Shown here piece by piece: positions 34,130-43,334 of a stretch of DNA of 64,000 nucleotides. The notes below the pieces were generated by a model, which did no database searches, had not been told where the DNA came from, and saw nothing but the letters and a program-made list of their open reading frames with translations. Source of the stretch: CAYRNR01 sp964425605 (GTDB taxonomy: Bacteria > Myxococcota_A > UBA796 > UBA9615 > CAYRNR01). The translations under genes and the position numbers were made by a program. The stretch is from assembly GCA_964425605.1 (NCBI GenBank), contig CAYRNR010000015.1, positions 1-64,000 on the forward strand. Reading direction: 5' to 3'. Numbering within the stretch: the stretch's first letter is position 1; each line of letters starts with the position of its first letter.

Positions 34130-37104
34130 CCGCGATCGGATCACCCGCAAAGCTCGCTCCGGAGGCGCAGGCCGCGCGCGAGGCCCTGGGATCCCTCTTG
34201 CGACTGCTGCGCCGACGGCTCGTGGTGCAGGCCGCGGTCTCCTGGGCGGGCTGGACAGGGGCGGCGGTGGCCGCTGCGTTCCTGTCAGCGCTGGCTGCGC
34301 TGGCCGCGGGCGCCGCGGGCACCCACGCGAGCTGGATCGCGGGCACGGTGCTCGGATCGGGGCTGACGATCTGCACCGCGGCGATCGTGTGGCGCGCGTG
34401 GCCCGAGACGTCGACGAGACGATCCCTGGCGCGCCGGGTGGACGCCGGGCTCGGCGGCGACTCCGTCCGCTGCTCCCTGGAGCTGGTCGGGGAGGTGCAA
34501 GCAGGTCGCCTCGACCACCCGTGGTCGAGGGCGCGCGTCGAGAGACACCTGATCGTCACCGGGGCCGCGGCCTCGCAACTGACCGTGCCGGCCCTGGCGC
34601 CCTGGACGCGGGGAGCGCGCCTGAGCGCCCTGGGGCCTGCCGCCCTGCTGTTGTGTCTCGGGCTGACCCATGTCCCCAGAGCGCAGCTGTGGCTCCAGCG
34701 CTGGACGCCCGGCGTGGACGCCGCGGTCGCGGTGGGATCGACCGCCGGGCGCGCGGATCCCTACCTCAGGGACGTCACCATCGAGCTCACGCCGCCGCCG
34801 TACACCGGCGAGGCGGCCGCGATCGTGTCCGGCGGATCGGGCAGCTTCGCTGCGTTGCCCGGCACGCGCGTGTCGCTGGAGGCCACGGCGCCGGGCGCGC
34901 TGGACGCGGTGGTCTTCCAGCTCGGCGACGGACCGTGGCAGGCCGGCCGGGTGGACGGGGGTGAGCTCGCCCTCGAGTTCGTGCTCGGCCAGGAGCGCTC
35001 GTATCGCGTCCGCGGCGAGCTCGCGGCAGGAGGGGCGTCCATCGTCAGCGGCCCCCACGACATCCTGCCGCGCGAGGACCGCCCGGCCCGCGCGCGGGTG
35101 GTCGATCCCCCGGCGGACGTGGTGCTCCTCGACGCCGGCGAGATCCTGGAGCTCGTGGTGGAGGCCCGCGACGACTTCGGCCTCTCCCGCATCGAGCGCG
35201 TCCTGCGTCGCGACGGAGTGGAACAGAGCCGCGCCGTGGTCCATCGGTTCGACGAGCCCGCGCGATCCGGGAGCCCCGCGCTGGCCTGGTCCCCAGGGAC
35301 CGACGTGGCTGGCGGAGATCTGGAGCTCCTCTTCGAGGTCTTCGACAACGACACCGTGACCGGCCCCAAGGGCTCGCTCACCGACGGCGTGCGCGTGCGG
35401 ATGATGACCGAGGCCGATCGCCACGCCCTCGCCGTGGCGTCCCTGGCGGAGCTCCTCGACGAGACCCTGGGCGCCCTCGGCGAGAGCCTCCTGTGGCAGG
35501 AGGCGCTGTCCAGTGATCCCGCCGTGGACGCGGGGCGCATGAAGGAGCAGATGGACCGGCTGCTGACCAGCGCCGCCGTGCTCCACGAGGCCCTGCTCGA
35601 GGACACCACGACGGCGGCGATGGACCACGCCACGGTGGGCTCGCTGGTGGATGACGTGAGCCGCACCTGGGACCAGGTACGGCTGCAGCTCCGGCGCGGC
35701 CAGGAGCTGGCCCCCGGATCGTACACGGTGGTGGAGCACGTCCACGCCCTCGAGCGCGCGGCGCTGCTGCTGGATCGCCAGCTGTCGAGGGAGCGCTGGC
35801 GATCGGTCGAGGCCACGGCGCGCGACGCGTCGGCGGCCATGCAGCGGCTGCAGACGGCCCTGGAGGGCGGCGATCAGGCCGCCATCGACGAGGCCATGCG
35901 AGCGGTCGCGGAGTTGATGGCCCAGCTCCAGACGGAGATGGCGAGCCTCGCCGACGGTGCCGCCACCGAGGTGGCCAACCCGGGCACCGCGGGCGACGAC
36001 CTGATGCGCCAGCTGTCCGCCCTGCTGGAGCAGGGCCGGGTCGAGGAGGCCATGGCGCTGCTGGAGCAGACCTCGTCTTCCCTCGCGAAGATGCAGGGGA
36101 CGGGCGAGGACGCCTCGGAGGTCCTGGCCCGGCTGGAGGAGGCCATCGCGGAGGTGTCCCGGCTCGAGGCCGAGCAGGGCCGTACCAACCAGACCATGGA
36201 GGGCCTCGTGCGCGATCATCCCGGCGCCGCGACCCCCGAGGGGCTGGCCGGTCTCGGGGCGCGGTCCGCGGACCTGGCGGCGCGGGCGCAGGAGCTCGGC
36301 GAGGCCCCCCTCTCGGATCGCCTCTCGGGCGCGGTGGACGGCGGGCTGCGACGCCACGGTGAGTACCTGGACGGCGCCCAGCGAGCCCTGGAGGAGGGGG
36401 ATCTGGATCGGGCCATCGAGGGCATCGCGCGAGCGGACGGAGAGCTCATCGACGTGTCCCAGCTGGCGCGCATGTTCCACGAGGTGGAGGCCAGCGGGCT
36501 GGACGGGTCCGACTACTCGCGCTGGCAGGCCGAGCTGTCGAAGCTCGAGGGGGAGCACCTCCAGCTGATCGAGTCGATCCTCGACGAGGAGAACCGCTGG
36601 CGGGGAGCCCGCGCGGACGCAGCGGTCCCCGGCGCCGAGGCCGCCGCCGGCCAGCGGGGCATCGCGCAGGACGTGGCGCGCCTAGACGAGGAGCTGCAGC
36701 GGGAGGTCAACCCCATGCTCGGGGACTCGGTGCAGCGCGGCATGCTGGAGGGGGCCGGCCAGATGATGGAGGCGGCGGCCGGGGACCTGGAGCTGGGGCG
36801 CACCCAGCGGGCCCTGTCCCACGGCCGGGACGCGGGGACGCGCCTCGAGCAGGTGCGCGAGCACCTCGAGCAGCTGCGCGAGATGGTCGAGCGCTCCGGC
36901 GACAGCTCCGGCATGGCCCTGGGCGCCATGGCGGGCTGGAACTACTTCGAGGGTTCGGCCAGCGGCACCGTGGAGATCCCCGCCGCCGAGGACTCGGATC
37001 GCCTCGAGGCCCTCCGGCGCGCTGCACTGGCGGCCGCGGCCGAGGACGCTCCTCCGGACTACCGGCGCCACAACGAGGCCTACTACGAGGAGCTGGTCCA
37101 TTGA
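34126..37104 (+). CDS. DUF4175-like membrane and coiled-coil protein
   Basis: 992 aa, GTG overlapping the kinase TGA (GTGA). N-terminal hydrophobic helices (about 40-65, 68-90 and 165-185), then a long extracytoplasmic part with beta-rich segments (LTPPPYTGEAAAI, VVDPPADVVLLDAGE) similar to DUF4175 proteins. From about 470 it is largely helical and Glu/Ala-rich with heptad-like runs, suggesting a long coiled coil. It ends in a Tyr-rich tail (RRHNEAYYEELVH). DUF4175 genes are commonly found beside MoxR/DUF58/VWA genes. Stop overlaps the next start by 4 nt. Confidence 0.75.
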   Translation: MTAIGSPAKLAPEAQAAREALGSLLRLLRRRLVVQAAVSWAGWTGAAVAAAFLSALAALAAGAAGTHASWIAGTVLGSGLTICTAAIVWRAWPETSTRRSLARRVDAGLGGDSVRCSLELVGEVQAGRLDHPWSRARVERHLIVTGAAASQLTVPALAPWTRGARLSALGPAALLLCLGLTHVPRAQLWLQRWTPGVDAAVAVGSTAGRADPYLRDVTIELTPPPYTGEAAAIVSGGSGSFAALPGTRVSLEATAPGALDAVVFQLGDGPWQAGRVDGGELALEFVLGQERSYRVRGELAAGGASIVSGPHDILPREDRPARARVVDPPADVVLLDAGEILELVVEARDDFGLSRIERVLRRDGVEQSRAVVHRFDEPARSGSPALAWSPGTDVAGGDLELLFEVFDNDTVTGPKGSLTDGVRVRMMTEADRHALAVASLAELLDETLGALGESLLWQEALSSDPAVDAGRMKEQMDRLLTSAAVLHEALLEDTTTAAMDHATVGSLVDDVSRTWDQVRLQLRRGQELAPGSYTVVEHVHALERAALLLDRQLSRERWRSVEATARDASAAMQRLQTALEGGDQAAIDEAMRAVAELMAQLQTEMASLADGAATEVANPGTAGDDLMRQLSALLEQGRVEEAMALLEQTSSSLAKMQGTGEDASEVLARLEEAIAEVSRLEAEQGRTNQTMEGLVRDHPGAATPEGLAGLGARSADLAARAQELGEAPLSDRLSGAVDGGLRRHGEYLDGAQRALEEGDLDRAIEGIARADGELIDVSQLARMFHEVEASGLDGSDYSRWQAELSKLEGEHLQLIESILDEENRWRGARADAAVPGAEAAAGQRGIAQDVARLDEELQREVNPMLGDSVQRGMLEGAGQMMEAAAGDLELGRTQRALSHGRDAGTRLEQVREHLEQLREMVERSGDSSGMALGAMAGWNYFEGSASGTVEIPAAEDSDRLEALRRAALAAAAEDAPPDYRRHNEAYYEELVH

Positions 37105-38642
37105 GGAGCTTCGCCGCGCTGTGGGTCCTCGCCCTGCTCTCGTTCGCACCCGGCGCGGGCGCCCAGGACGGAGACCTCCGCAGGGCCTTCGACGCCCTGG
37201 AGGCGTACCGGACCGCGGACGCCGCGCGAATCCTGCAGGGGATGGACGGGGACGGAGGCGCGGACGGGGCCCTAGCGCGCGCCCTGGTCGCGCAGCACCT
37301 CGGCGACCACGAGGCCGTGCTCGCCGAGCTCGACGGCAGCGCGGACTGGGGCCAGCCCCTCGAGGATGCCGCGCGAGCCGCGATCCAGGGTCTCGGGGAC
37401 GTGAAGGAGGCGAGCTCCGCACACTTCCGCGTCCGGTACGCCGACGGCCAGGACCATCTCATGGTGGAACGCGCGCTGGAGGTGCTGGAACGTTCGTACG
37501 AGGCCGTGGGGCGCGATCTGGGCCTCTATCCGGACGGGGAGGTGCTCGTGGACATCTACCCCACGTCCGCGAGCTTCTCCGCCGCAGCAGGCCTCCCCGC
37601 CGAGGCGGTGGCCAACGAGACCGTCGGACTCTGCCGGTGGGATCGGCTGTTGATCACCTCACCGTCGGCCGCGCCCTTCGGCTACCCCTGGGCAGACACC
37701 CTGTGCCACGAGTACACGCACCTGGTGGTCAACCGGATCGGCGGCGGCCAGGTCCCGGTCTGGCTCCACGAGGGCATCGCCTCCTTCGAGGATCGTCGCT
37801 GGCGCGGCGAGACCGATCTCCTCCTGGATCCCTACGCCACCGAACGTCTCCTCGACTCCCTGAACACGGGCGACCTCGTGACCCTGGAGGAGATCGGCAA
37901 CTGCCTGGCCTGCCTGGACGGCAAGGACCGGGTCCAGCTGGCGTTCGCGCAGGTCCACTTCATGGTCGATCACCTCGTGCGGGCGCGCGGCATCGGGGCG
38001 GTGCACGCCGTGCTCGAGGCGCTGCGGGCGGGGGCGACCGTCCGCGACGCCGTCGCCGCGGCGTGGGGGGATGAGTTCGAGGCGTTCGAGGCCAGCTGGC
38101 AGCGAACGGCGCTGGCGTCCCTGTCGGCCGAGGGGGATGACGCGGGGCTCGTGATGCTCGGCCTGGACGCCAGCACGGAGGTGGACGCGACCACACCGGC
38201 GGCGGACAGCCTGTTGGCGGGCCGCCCGGACGGCGCGGGCCACGCCCGCCTCGGCGATCTGCTGCTGGGACGCGGCCAGCTCCGCCCCGCCTTGATCGAG
38301 TACGAGCGGGCCGTGCGGGTGCTGGAGGAGGTCTCACCCTCCCTGGCGTGCAAGCGCGCCCACACCCTGCAGCGGCTGGGCGAGTCTCGCCGAGCCCTCG
38401 ATACGGTGGAGGAGGCCCGCTCCCTCTACCCCGAGTTCGAGCCGCTGCACGTGCACGCCGCGGCCGCGCAGATGCAGCTGGGGCTCACCGAGGAGGCCCT
38501 GCGATCCCTGGACGAGGCGGTCCTGCTCAACCCCTTCGATCCACGCATCTACGCGTGGCGGCTGGAGCTGGTCCGGGACGACCCGGACGCCGCGGACGAG
38601 GCGCGCCGCGCCCTGGACGCGCTGACCCGAGAGCGGAGGTAG
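37101..38642 (+). CDS. Secreted peptidase MA-type HExxH protein with TPR tail
   Basis: 513 aa, TTG start. Signal peptide with LLSFAPGAGAQ cleavage region. A gluzincin zinc site HEYTH, with the third ligand Glu in VWLHEGIASFED 21 residues on, fits the peptidase MA family. N- and C-terminal parts are TPR-like helical repeats. Probably a periplasmic metallopeptidase; substrate unknown. Encoded between the DUF4175-like and MoxR genes, 1 nt before the latter. Confidence 0.82.
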   Translation: MRSFAALWVLALLSFAPGAGAQDGDLRRAFDALEAYRTADAARILQGMDGDGGADGALARALVAQHLGDHEAVLAELDGSADWGQPLEDAARAAIQGLGDVKEASSAHFRVRYADGQDHLMVERALEVLERSYEAVGRDLGLYPDGEVLVDIYPTSASFSAAAGLPAEAVANETVGLCRWDRLLITSPSAAPFGYPWADTLCHEYTHLVVNRIGGGQVPVWLHEGIASFEDRRWRGETDLLLDPYATERLLDSLNTGDLVTLEEIGNCLACLDGKDRVQLAFAQVHFMVDHLVRARGIGAVHAVLEALRAGATVRDAVAAAWGDEFEAFEASWQRTALASLSAEGDDAGLVMLGLDASTEVDATTPAADSLLAGRPDGAGHARLGDLLLGRGQLRPALIEYERAVRVLEEVSPSLACKRAHTLQRLGESRRALDTVEEARSLYPEFEPLHVHAAAAQMQLGLTEEALRSLDEAVLLNPFDPRIYAWRLELVRDDPDAADEARRALDALTRERR

Positions 38643-38643
38643 C

Positions 38644-39627
38644 ATGGGAGATCCCATGGGCGACATCGACATCCAGGCGTCCTGCGAGGCGCTGCGAACG
38701 GAGATCGGCAAGGTCATCGTCGGCCAGGCCGACGTGGTGGACCTGCTCCTCATCACCCTCCTGGCGCGGGGGCACGCCCTGTTCCAGGGGGTCCCGGGGC
38801 TCGGCAAGACCCGGCTCGTGCGCAGCCTCGCCAGCGCCACGTCCTGTCGCTTCTCCCGCGTCCAGTTCACACCGGATCTGATGCCCGGCGACGTGACCGG
38901 CTCCGAGGTCCTCCACGAGGACCGCTCCACCGGAGCGCGCGAGCTGCGGTTCGCGCCCGGCCCCGTGTTCGCCCACCTGGTGCTCGCCGACGAGATCAAC
39001 CGCGCGACCCCCAAGACCCAGGCCGCGCTGCTCGAGGCCATGGAGGAGCGACGGGTGACCGCGGGCGGCCGGACCCACCCGCTGCCGTCGCCGTTCCACG
39101 TCTTCGCGACCCAGAACCCCATCGAGCAGGAGGGGACCTACGCGCTGCCCGAGGCCCAGGTGGACCGCTTCATGTTCCGCATCCTCGTGGACTACCCGGC
39201 GGCCGACGAGGAGGCCTCCATGGTCGCGGGCACCACCGGCGGCGGATCGCAGGAGCCCAGCGCGGTGCTCCGCCCCGAGGACCTTGCCGCCATGCAGGAC
39301 CTGGTGCGCCTCGTACCCGCGGCGCCGTCGGTGGTGGAGTCGGCCGTCGCCCTGGCGAGGTCCACGCGACCCGGCGAGGCCGCTGCCGAGGTGGTCCGCG
39401 GGAACGTGGCCTGGGGGGCGGGCCCCCGCGCCAGCCGGTTCCTGATCCTCGGCGCCAAGGCGCGCACGCTTCTCGACGGCCGTGACGTGGCCAGCGGCGA
39501 GGACGTGCTGGCCCTGGCCCACGCCGTGCTGGACCACCGCATCGTGCTCAACTACCGGGCCGAGGCCGACGGGGTCAGCGCCGCGCACGTGATCGACGGG
39601 TGTCTCGCAGCCCATGCCGGACGCTGA
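38644..39627 (+). CDS. MoxR-family AAA+ ATPase
   Basis: 327 aa (ATG 38644; ATG 38656 possible). Walker A VPGLGKTRL, Walker B VLADEINRATPKTQAALLE, sensor motif FATQNPIEQEGTYALPEAQ and a C-terminal lid. Family knowledge: a chaperone-type AAA+ that acts with VWA-domain partners, three of which follow it here. Overlaps the DUF58 gene by 14 nt. Confidence 0.94.
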   Translation: MGDPMGDIDIQASCEALRTEIGKVIVGQADVVDLLLITLLARGHALFQGVPGLGKTRLVRSLASATSCRFSRVQFTPDLMPGDVTGSEVLHEDRSTGARELRFAPGPVFAHLVLADEINRATPKTQAALLEAMEERRVTAGGRTHPLPSPFHVFATQNPIEQEGTYALPEAQVDRFMFRILVDYPAADEEASMVAGTTGGGSQEPSAVLRPEDLAAMQDLVRLVPAAPSVVESAVALARSTRPGEAAAEVVRGNVAWGAGPRASRFLILGAKARTLLDGRDVASGEDVLALAHAVLDHRIVLNYRAEADGVSAAHVIDGCLAAHAGR

Positions 39628-40528
39628 GCCCACGATCCAGCGCCTGCGGGCCCTCGCCCTGGAGCAGCGGACCCGTCGCCTGGTCGAGCTCGCGCGGACC
39701 GTGGTGGACGGAGAACGGCCGGGGGACCACCGCGACCGGGGCCGCGGCGACGGCATCGACTTCGCCGAGCACCGCCCCTACACCGCCGGCGACGAGCTTC
39801 GGATCGTGGACTGGCGCGCGTCCGCCCGCACCGACCGCGTGGTGGTCCGGCAGTTCGAGACGGCCCGCGCCACGACCCTGGAGCTGCTCGTGGACGTGAG
39901 CCGATCCATGGAGTTCGGCAGCGTCGAGCCCGACACGCCCTTCGTGCCCGCCAGCAAGTCCGAGGCCGCGGTGATGGCGGCGGCCGTCCACGGGTACGCC
40001 GCGCTCCGTCGCGGCGACGGCGTCGCGCTGATCCTCGTGGGCGCCCGACCGGCAGCTCGCCCCCTGCGACGTGGCGAGGCCCAGCTGACCGCGCTGTGCG
40101 CGGATCTCGCGGCCGCCCTCCCCGCCACCGAGCCCTCGGCTGCGCTGTCCGAGGCCGTGGCGCGGGCCAGCAGCCGCTCCAGCCCCGGCCGCATCCTCGT
40201 CCTCACCGATGCCCTCGACGAGGACGACGCATGGCTGGACGACCTCGCCCGGGCCCGAACCCGTGGCCACGGCGTCGCCGTGCTGCAGGTGGTCGATCCG
40301 GCCGAGCGAGGGCTCGGCCACGAGCGGGCCGCCGAGTTCGTGGATCCCGAGTCGGGCCGCCGCGTCGCCACCGATCCCACCCGGGTGCGCCAGCTCTACT
40401 GCTCACTCTTCGAGGCCTTCGTCGACGGGATTCGCCAGCGCCTGCTGCGCGCCGGCGGAGATCATGCGCTGGTGCTGGTGGGGCGCCCGGTGTCCGAGGC
40501 CCGGCGCCGACGGGAGGGGAGAGGGTGA
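39614..40528 (+). CDS. DUF58 protein (VWA-like)
   Basis: 304 aa. DUF58 signature FAEHRPYTAGDELRIVDWR with RTDRVVVRQFE, followed by a VWA-type fold with the MIDAS-like DVSRSM. No membrane segment. Partner of the MoxR ATPase in this gene order. Its TGA overlaps the next GTG (GTGA). Confidence 0.9.
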   Translation: MPDAEPTIQRLRALALEQRTRRLVELARTVVDGERPGDHRDRGRGDGIDFAEHRPYTAGDELRIVDWRASARTDRVVVRQFETARATTLELLVDVSRSMEFGSVEPDTPFVPASKSEAAVMAAAVHGYAALRRGDGVALILVGARPAARPLRRGEAQLTALCADLAAALPATEPSAALSEAVARASSRSSPGRILVLTDALDEDDAWLDDLARARTRGHGVAVLQVVDPAERGLGHERAAEFVDPESGRRVATDPTRVRQLYCSLFEAFVDGIRQRLLRAGGDHALVLVGRPVSEARRRREGRG

Positions 40529-42561
40529 ACCTCCAGCTGGCCCACCCGGCCCTCCTCGCCGGGCTCGCCCTCGTCCTGCTGCCGATCCTGGCGCACTTCA
40601 CCGGATCGCGGAGGCTGGAGACCGTCGAGTTCCCTGCGGTTCGTTTCCTCGACGCCGCACACCGGACCCTGCGCCGCCGGTGGTTGCTCGACGATCTGCT
40701 GTTGCTGGCGGTCCGCGCCCTCGCCGTGGCCGCGCTCGTGCTGCTGTTCTGCCGGCCGAGCGTGCTGTGCCCGGTGGAGGCGGTCCACGGGTCGACCCTG
40801 GATCGGGACACCGTCCTCGTCATCGACCGCTCGCTGTCCACCCGCGCGGTGGTGGGCTCGGAGACCGCCTTCGAGCGGATTCGCGCCGAGGGGCTGGCGC
40901 TCCTGGGGGACCTGGAGCCCGGGGCGCGGGCCGGGTTGATCTGGATGGACCAGCGCGCCGTGGTGGTGGGGCCCGGGCTGGCCGCGGACCGGGCCGAGCT
41001 GGTGGCGCGCCTCCGTCGCCTCGAGCCGGGGTACGGCTCCACGGATCTGTCCGGCGCGGTGCGGCTCGCCACCGAGATCCTGGCCACCGCCGGATCCACC
41101 GAGGGCCAGGTCATCGTGCTGGGCGACGGCACCACGTCACACCTCGGCGACGTGGACGAGCTCCCCGCCGCCATCGACCTGATCTACCGCGACCTCGCCG
41201 GGCCGCCGTCCCTCAACCGCTTCGTCGCACAGCTGCGAGTGGGCGACGCCGATCCGAACCTCCCCGTGGACGTGGTGGTGGGCGCCGCCGCGGGCGATCC
41301 GGACGACCGCTTCGCCCTCGACCTGGAGCTCGAGGACCACGAACCCCTGCGCGGCACGGCCGCGGTCGGTGAGGTCAAGCGCTTCACCGTCGTCGCTCCC
41401 CGGCCCGGCACCGTACCCGGGCAGGTGTCCCTGGCTGGCGACGCCCTCCCGGCGGACGACACCCTCGCGTTCTTCCTTCAGACCCACGGCGAGCCTGCGG
41501 TGAGCCTGTTGGGCAGCGAGAGCGGCGCCTCGCCGCTGGACGACGAACTCTACTACGTCACACGCGCGCTCGAGACCGGCGCGCGCCCCATGGCCGTCGG
41601 CATCGAGGATCTCCCGGCGCTGCCTGCGCGGCGCGGCACGGTCCTGGTGCTCGCGAACGTGCCGTGCACCGCGGCGATCGCCGACGAGGTGACCCGGCTC
41701 GTCCACGGCGGCGCCGGGGTCCTGCTGTCGGCGGGCGATCTGGTCCAGCGGGACTCCTGCAACGAGCACCTGGGGGCGCTGCTCCCCGCGCACCTGGGCT
41801 CGGTGAAGAGCCGCGAGGAGGGTGCGTTCGAGCAGGCGCCCATCGGGCTGGCCATGCCCGACGTGGACCAGGACCTGTGGGAACCGTTCCGCCACGGTGG
41901 GCTGCCCACGTTCGGACGCGTCCGGTTCGATCGCGTGATGGAGGTGGAGCCGCACCTCGCGCCTCGGTCCCGCGTGTTGCTGCGCTACACGGATGGGCGG
42001 GCCGCGCTGCTGGAGCGACAGGTCGGCGAGGGCACGCTGCTGCTGTTCACGTCCACCCTCGACGACGACTGGACCGACCTGCCCGTCCGCGCCATCTATC
42101 TGCCGATGATCCACCAGCTCGTGGCCCACCTGGCCGGGGCCGGGGACGCGATGTCCGCCACGGTCCACCGCGTGGGGGAGCGGCCGCGGATGGGCCCGCT
42201 GCCCGCCGCAGGCCTGCGGCTGGCACACCCCGACGGCGTCGAGGAGCCCCTGGACGGGGGCGCGGAGGTCCAGCTGCCCATCCTGGCGACCCCTGGCCAC
42301 TACCGGATCCTGCACGCGGACGAGGGGGGCGCCGTGGACGTGGTGGGTCGGCTCGCGGTGCGCACGGATCCCCTCGAGTCCGCGCTGGAGCCGGTGGACC
42401 GCCAGGCGCTGGTGGAGACCGGCCTGATCTACGTGGAGGAGGGGAGGGGGAGCGAGGGACGGCGCGCCACCGTGATGCGCCCGGTCTCCCTCGTGCCAGC
42501 CCTCGCGGTGCTGGTCCTGCTGGCGCTGATCGGTGAAGCCGCGCTGGGGAGACGACGTTGA
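40525..42561 (+). CDS. BatA-like N-terminal membrane protein with VWA domain
   Basis: 678 aa, GTG overlapping the DUF58 stop. Two N-terminal membrane helices flank the BatA-type linker (FPAVRFLDAAHRTLRRRW). A VWA fold follows with MIDAS DRSLST, and then a long extracytoplasmic beta-rich region. One helix lies at the very C-terminus (LVPALAVLVLLALIGEAAL). Its TGA overlaps the next gene's TTG. An aerotolerance-operon-type protein by family; role here is envelope-associated, by inference. Confidence 0.85.
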   Translation: MNLQLAHPALLAGLALVLLPILAHFTGSRRLETVEFPAVRFLDAAHRTLRRRWLLDDLLLLAVRALAVAALVLLFCRPSVLCPVEAVHGSTLDRDTVLVIDRSLSTRAVVGSETAFERIRAEGLALLGDLEPGARAGLIWMDQRAVVVGPGLAADRAELVARLRRLEPGYGSTDLSGAVRLATEILATAGSTEGQVIVLGDGTTSHLGDVDELPAAIDLIYRDLAGPPSLNRFVAQLRVGDADPNLPVDVVVGAAAGDPDDRFALDLELEDHEPLRGTAAVGEVKRFTVVAPRPGTVPGQVSLAGDALPADDTLAFFLQTHGEPAVSLLGSESGASPLDDELYYVTRALETGARPMAVGIEDLPALPARRGTVLVLANVPCTAAIADEVTRLVHGGAGVLLSAGDLVQRDSCNEHLGALLPAHLGSVKSREEGAFEQAPIGLAMPDVDQDLWEPFRHGGLPTFGRVRFDRVMEVEPHLAPRSRVLLRYTDGRAALLERQVGEGTLLLFTSTLDDDWTDLPVRAIYLPMIHQLVAHLAGAGDAMSATVHRVGERPRMGPLPAAGLRLAHPDGVEEPLDGGAEVQLPILATPGHYRILHADEGGAVDVVGRLAVRTDPLESALEPVDRQALVETGLIYVEEGRGSEGRRATVMRPVSLVPALAVLVLLALIGEAALGRRR

Positions 42562-43334
42562 GGCGCCGCGATCTGCTCCTGCGCATGCTCGCGGCGGGGA
42601 CCGCGGCCGCCTTGCCCGTCCGCGCGCGCACCTGGCCCATGGACCCCGTCGACCCCTCGTCCCGGATAGGCGGTTGCCACCTCGACGTGGGATCCAACCC
42701 GCGGCCGCGGGGTTTCGCCGATCTCCTCGAGGAGGTGGGGCGCCTCACCAGCGTCCCCGTCCGCGCCGAGGTCCCCACGCGCGCGCCGGACGACGCCGGC
42801 CTGAACCGCGAGCCGTTGCTGGTGCTCGTGGGCGACGAGGCCTTCGATCCCCTGTCCGAGGCGGCGGTCGAGAACCTGCGCGGGCACCTCCAGCAGGGCG
42901 GGTTCCTGTTCGTGGACGACGCGTCGGGGCTCGACCGCAGCCCGTTCCACACCTCGGTCGAGCGGCTGGTCGGCAGGCTGTTCCCCGATCGGGTGCTGGA
43001 GCCGCTGGGCTCGTCGCACGCGGTGTACCGCAGCTTCTTCCTCGTCGAGGGTGCCCAGGGCCGCTTCCTGGTCCGCCCCTACCTCGAGGGGGTGACCGTG
43101 GGGGACATCACGCCGGTGATCGTGTCCCGCAACGACATGTGCGGGGCGTTCAGCCGTCAGCCGCCCGCGGGCTGGGCCTGGGAGGTGGTGCCAGGCGGCG
43201 AACCCCAGCGCACCCGCGCCTTCGAGCTGGGGGTCAACGTCGTCCTGTACGCCCTGACCGCCAACTACAAGCTCGACGCCGTGCACGTGGACTCCCTGCT
43301 GCGCCGGATGCGGGACGAGGGGAGGATCCCGTGA
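42558..43334 (+). CDS. DUF4159 protein with Tat-like signal
   Basis: 258 aa, TTG start. N-terminal RRRDLLLRMLAAGTAAALP resembles a twin-arginine signal. The core (EPLLVLVGDEAFDPLSE, LRGHLQQGGFLFVDDAS) fits DUF4159, a glutamine-amidotransferase-like fold without the catalytic Cys. Sits between two VWA genes with 4-nt overlaps on both sides, as DUF4159 does in other genomes. Confidence 0.82.
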   Translation: MRRRDLLLRMLAAGTAAALPVRARTWPMDPVDPSSRIGGCHLDVGSNPRPRGFADLLEEVGRLTSVPVRAEVPTRAPDDAGLNREPLLVLVGDEAFDPLSEAAVENLRGHLQQGGFLFVDDASGLDRSPFHTSVERLVGRLFPDRVLEPLGSSHAVYRSFFLVEGAQGRFLVRPYLEGVTVGDITPVIVSRNDMCGAFSRQPPAGWAWEVVPGGEPQRTRAFELGVNVVLYALTANYKLDAVHVDSLLRRMRDEGRIP

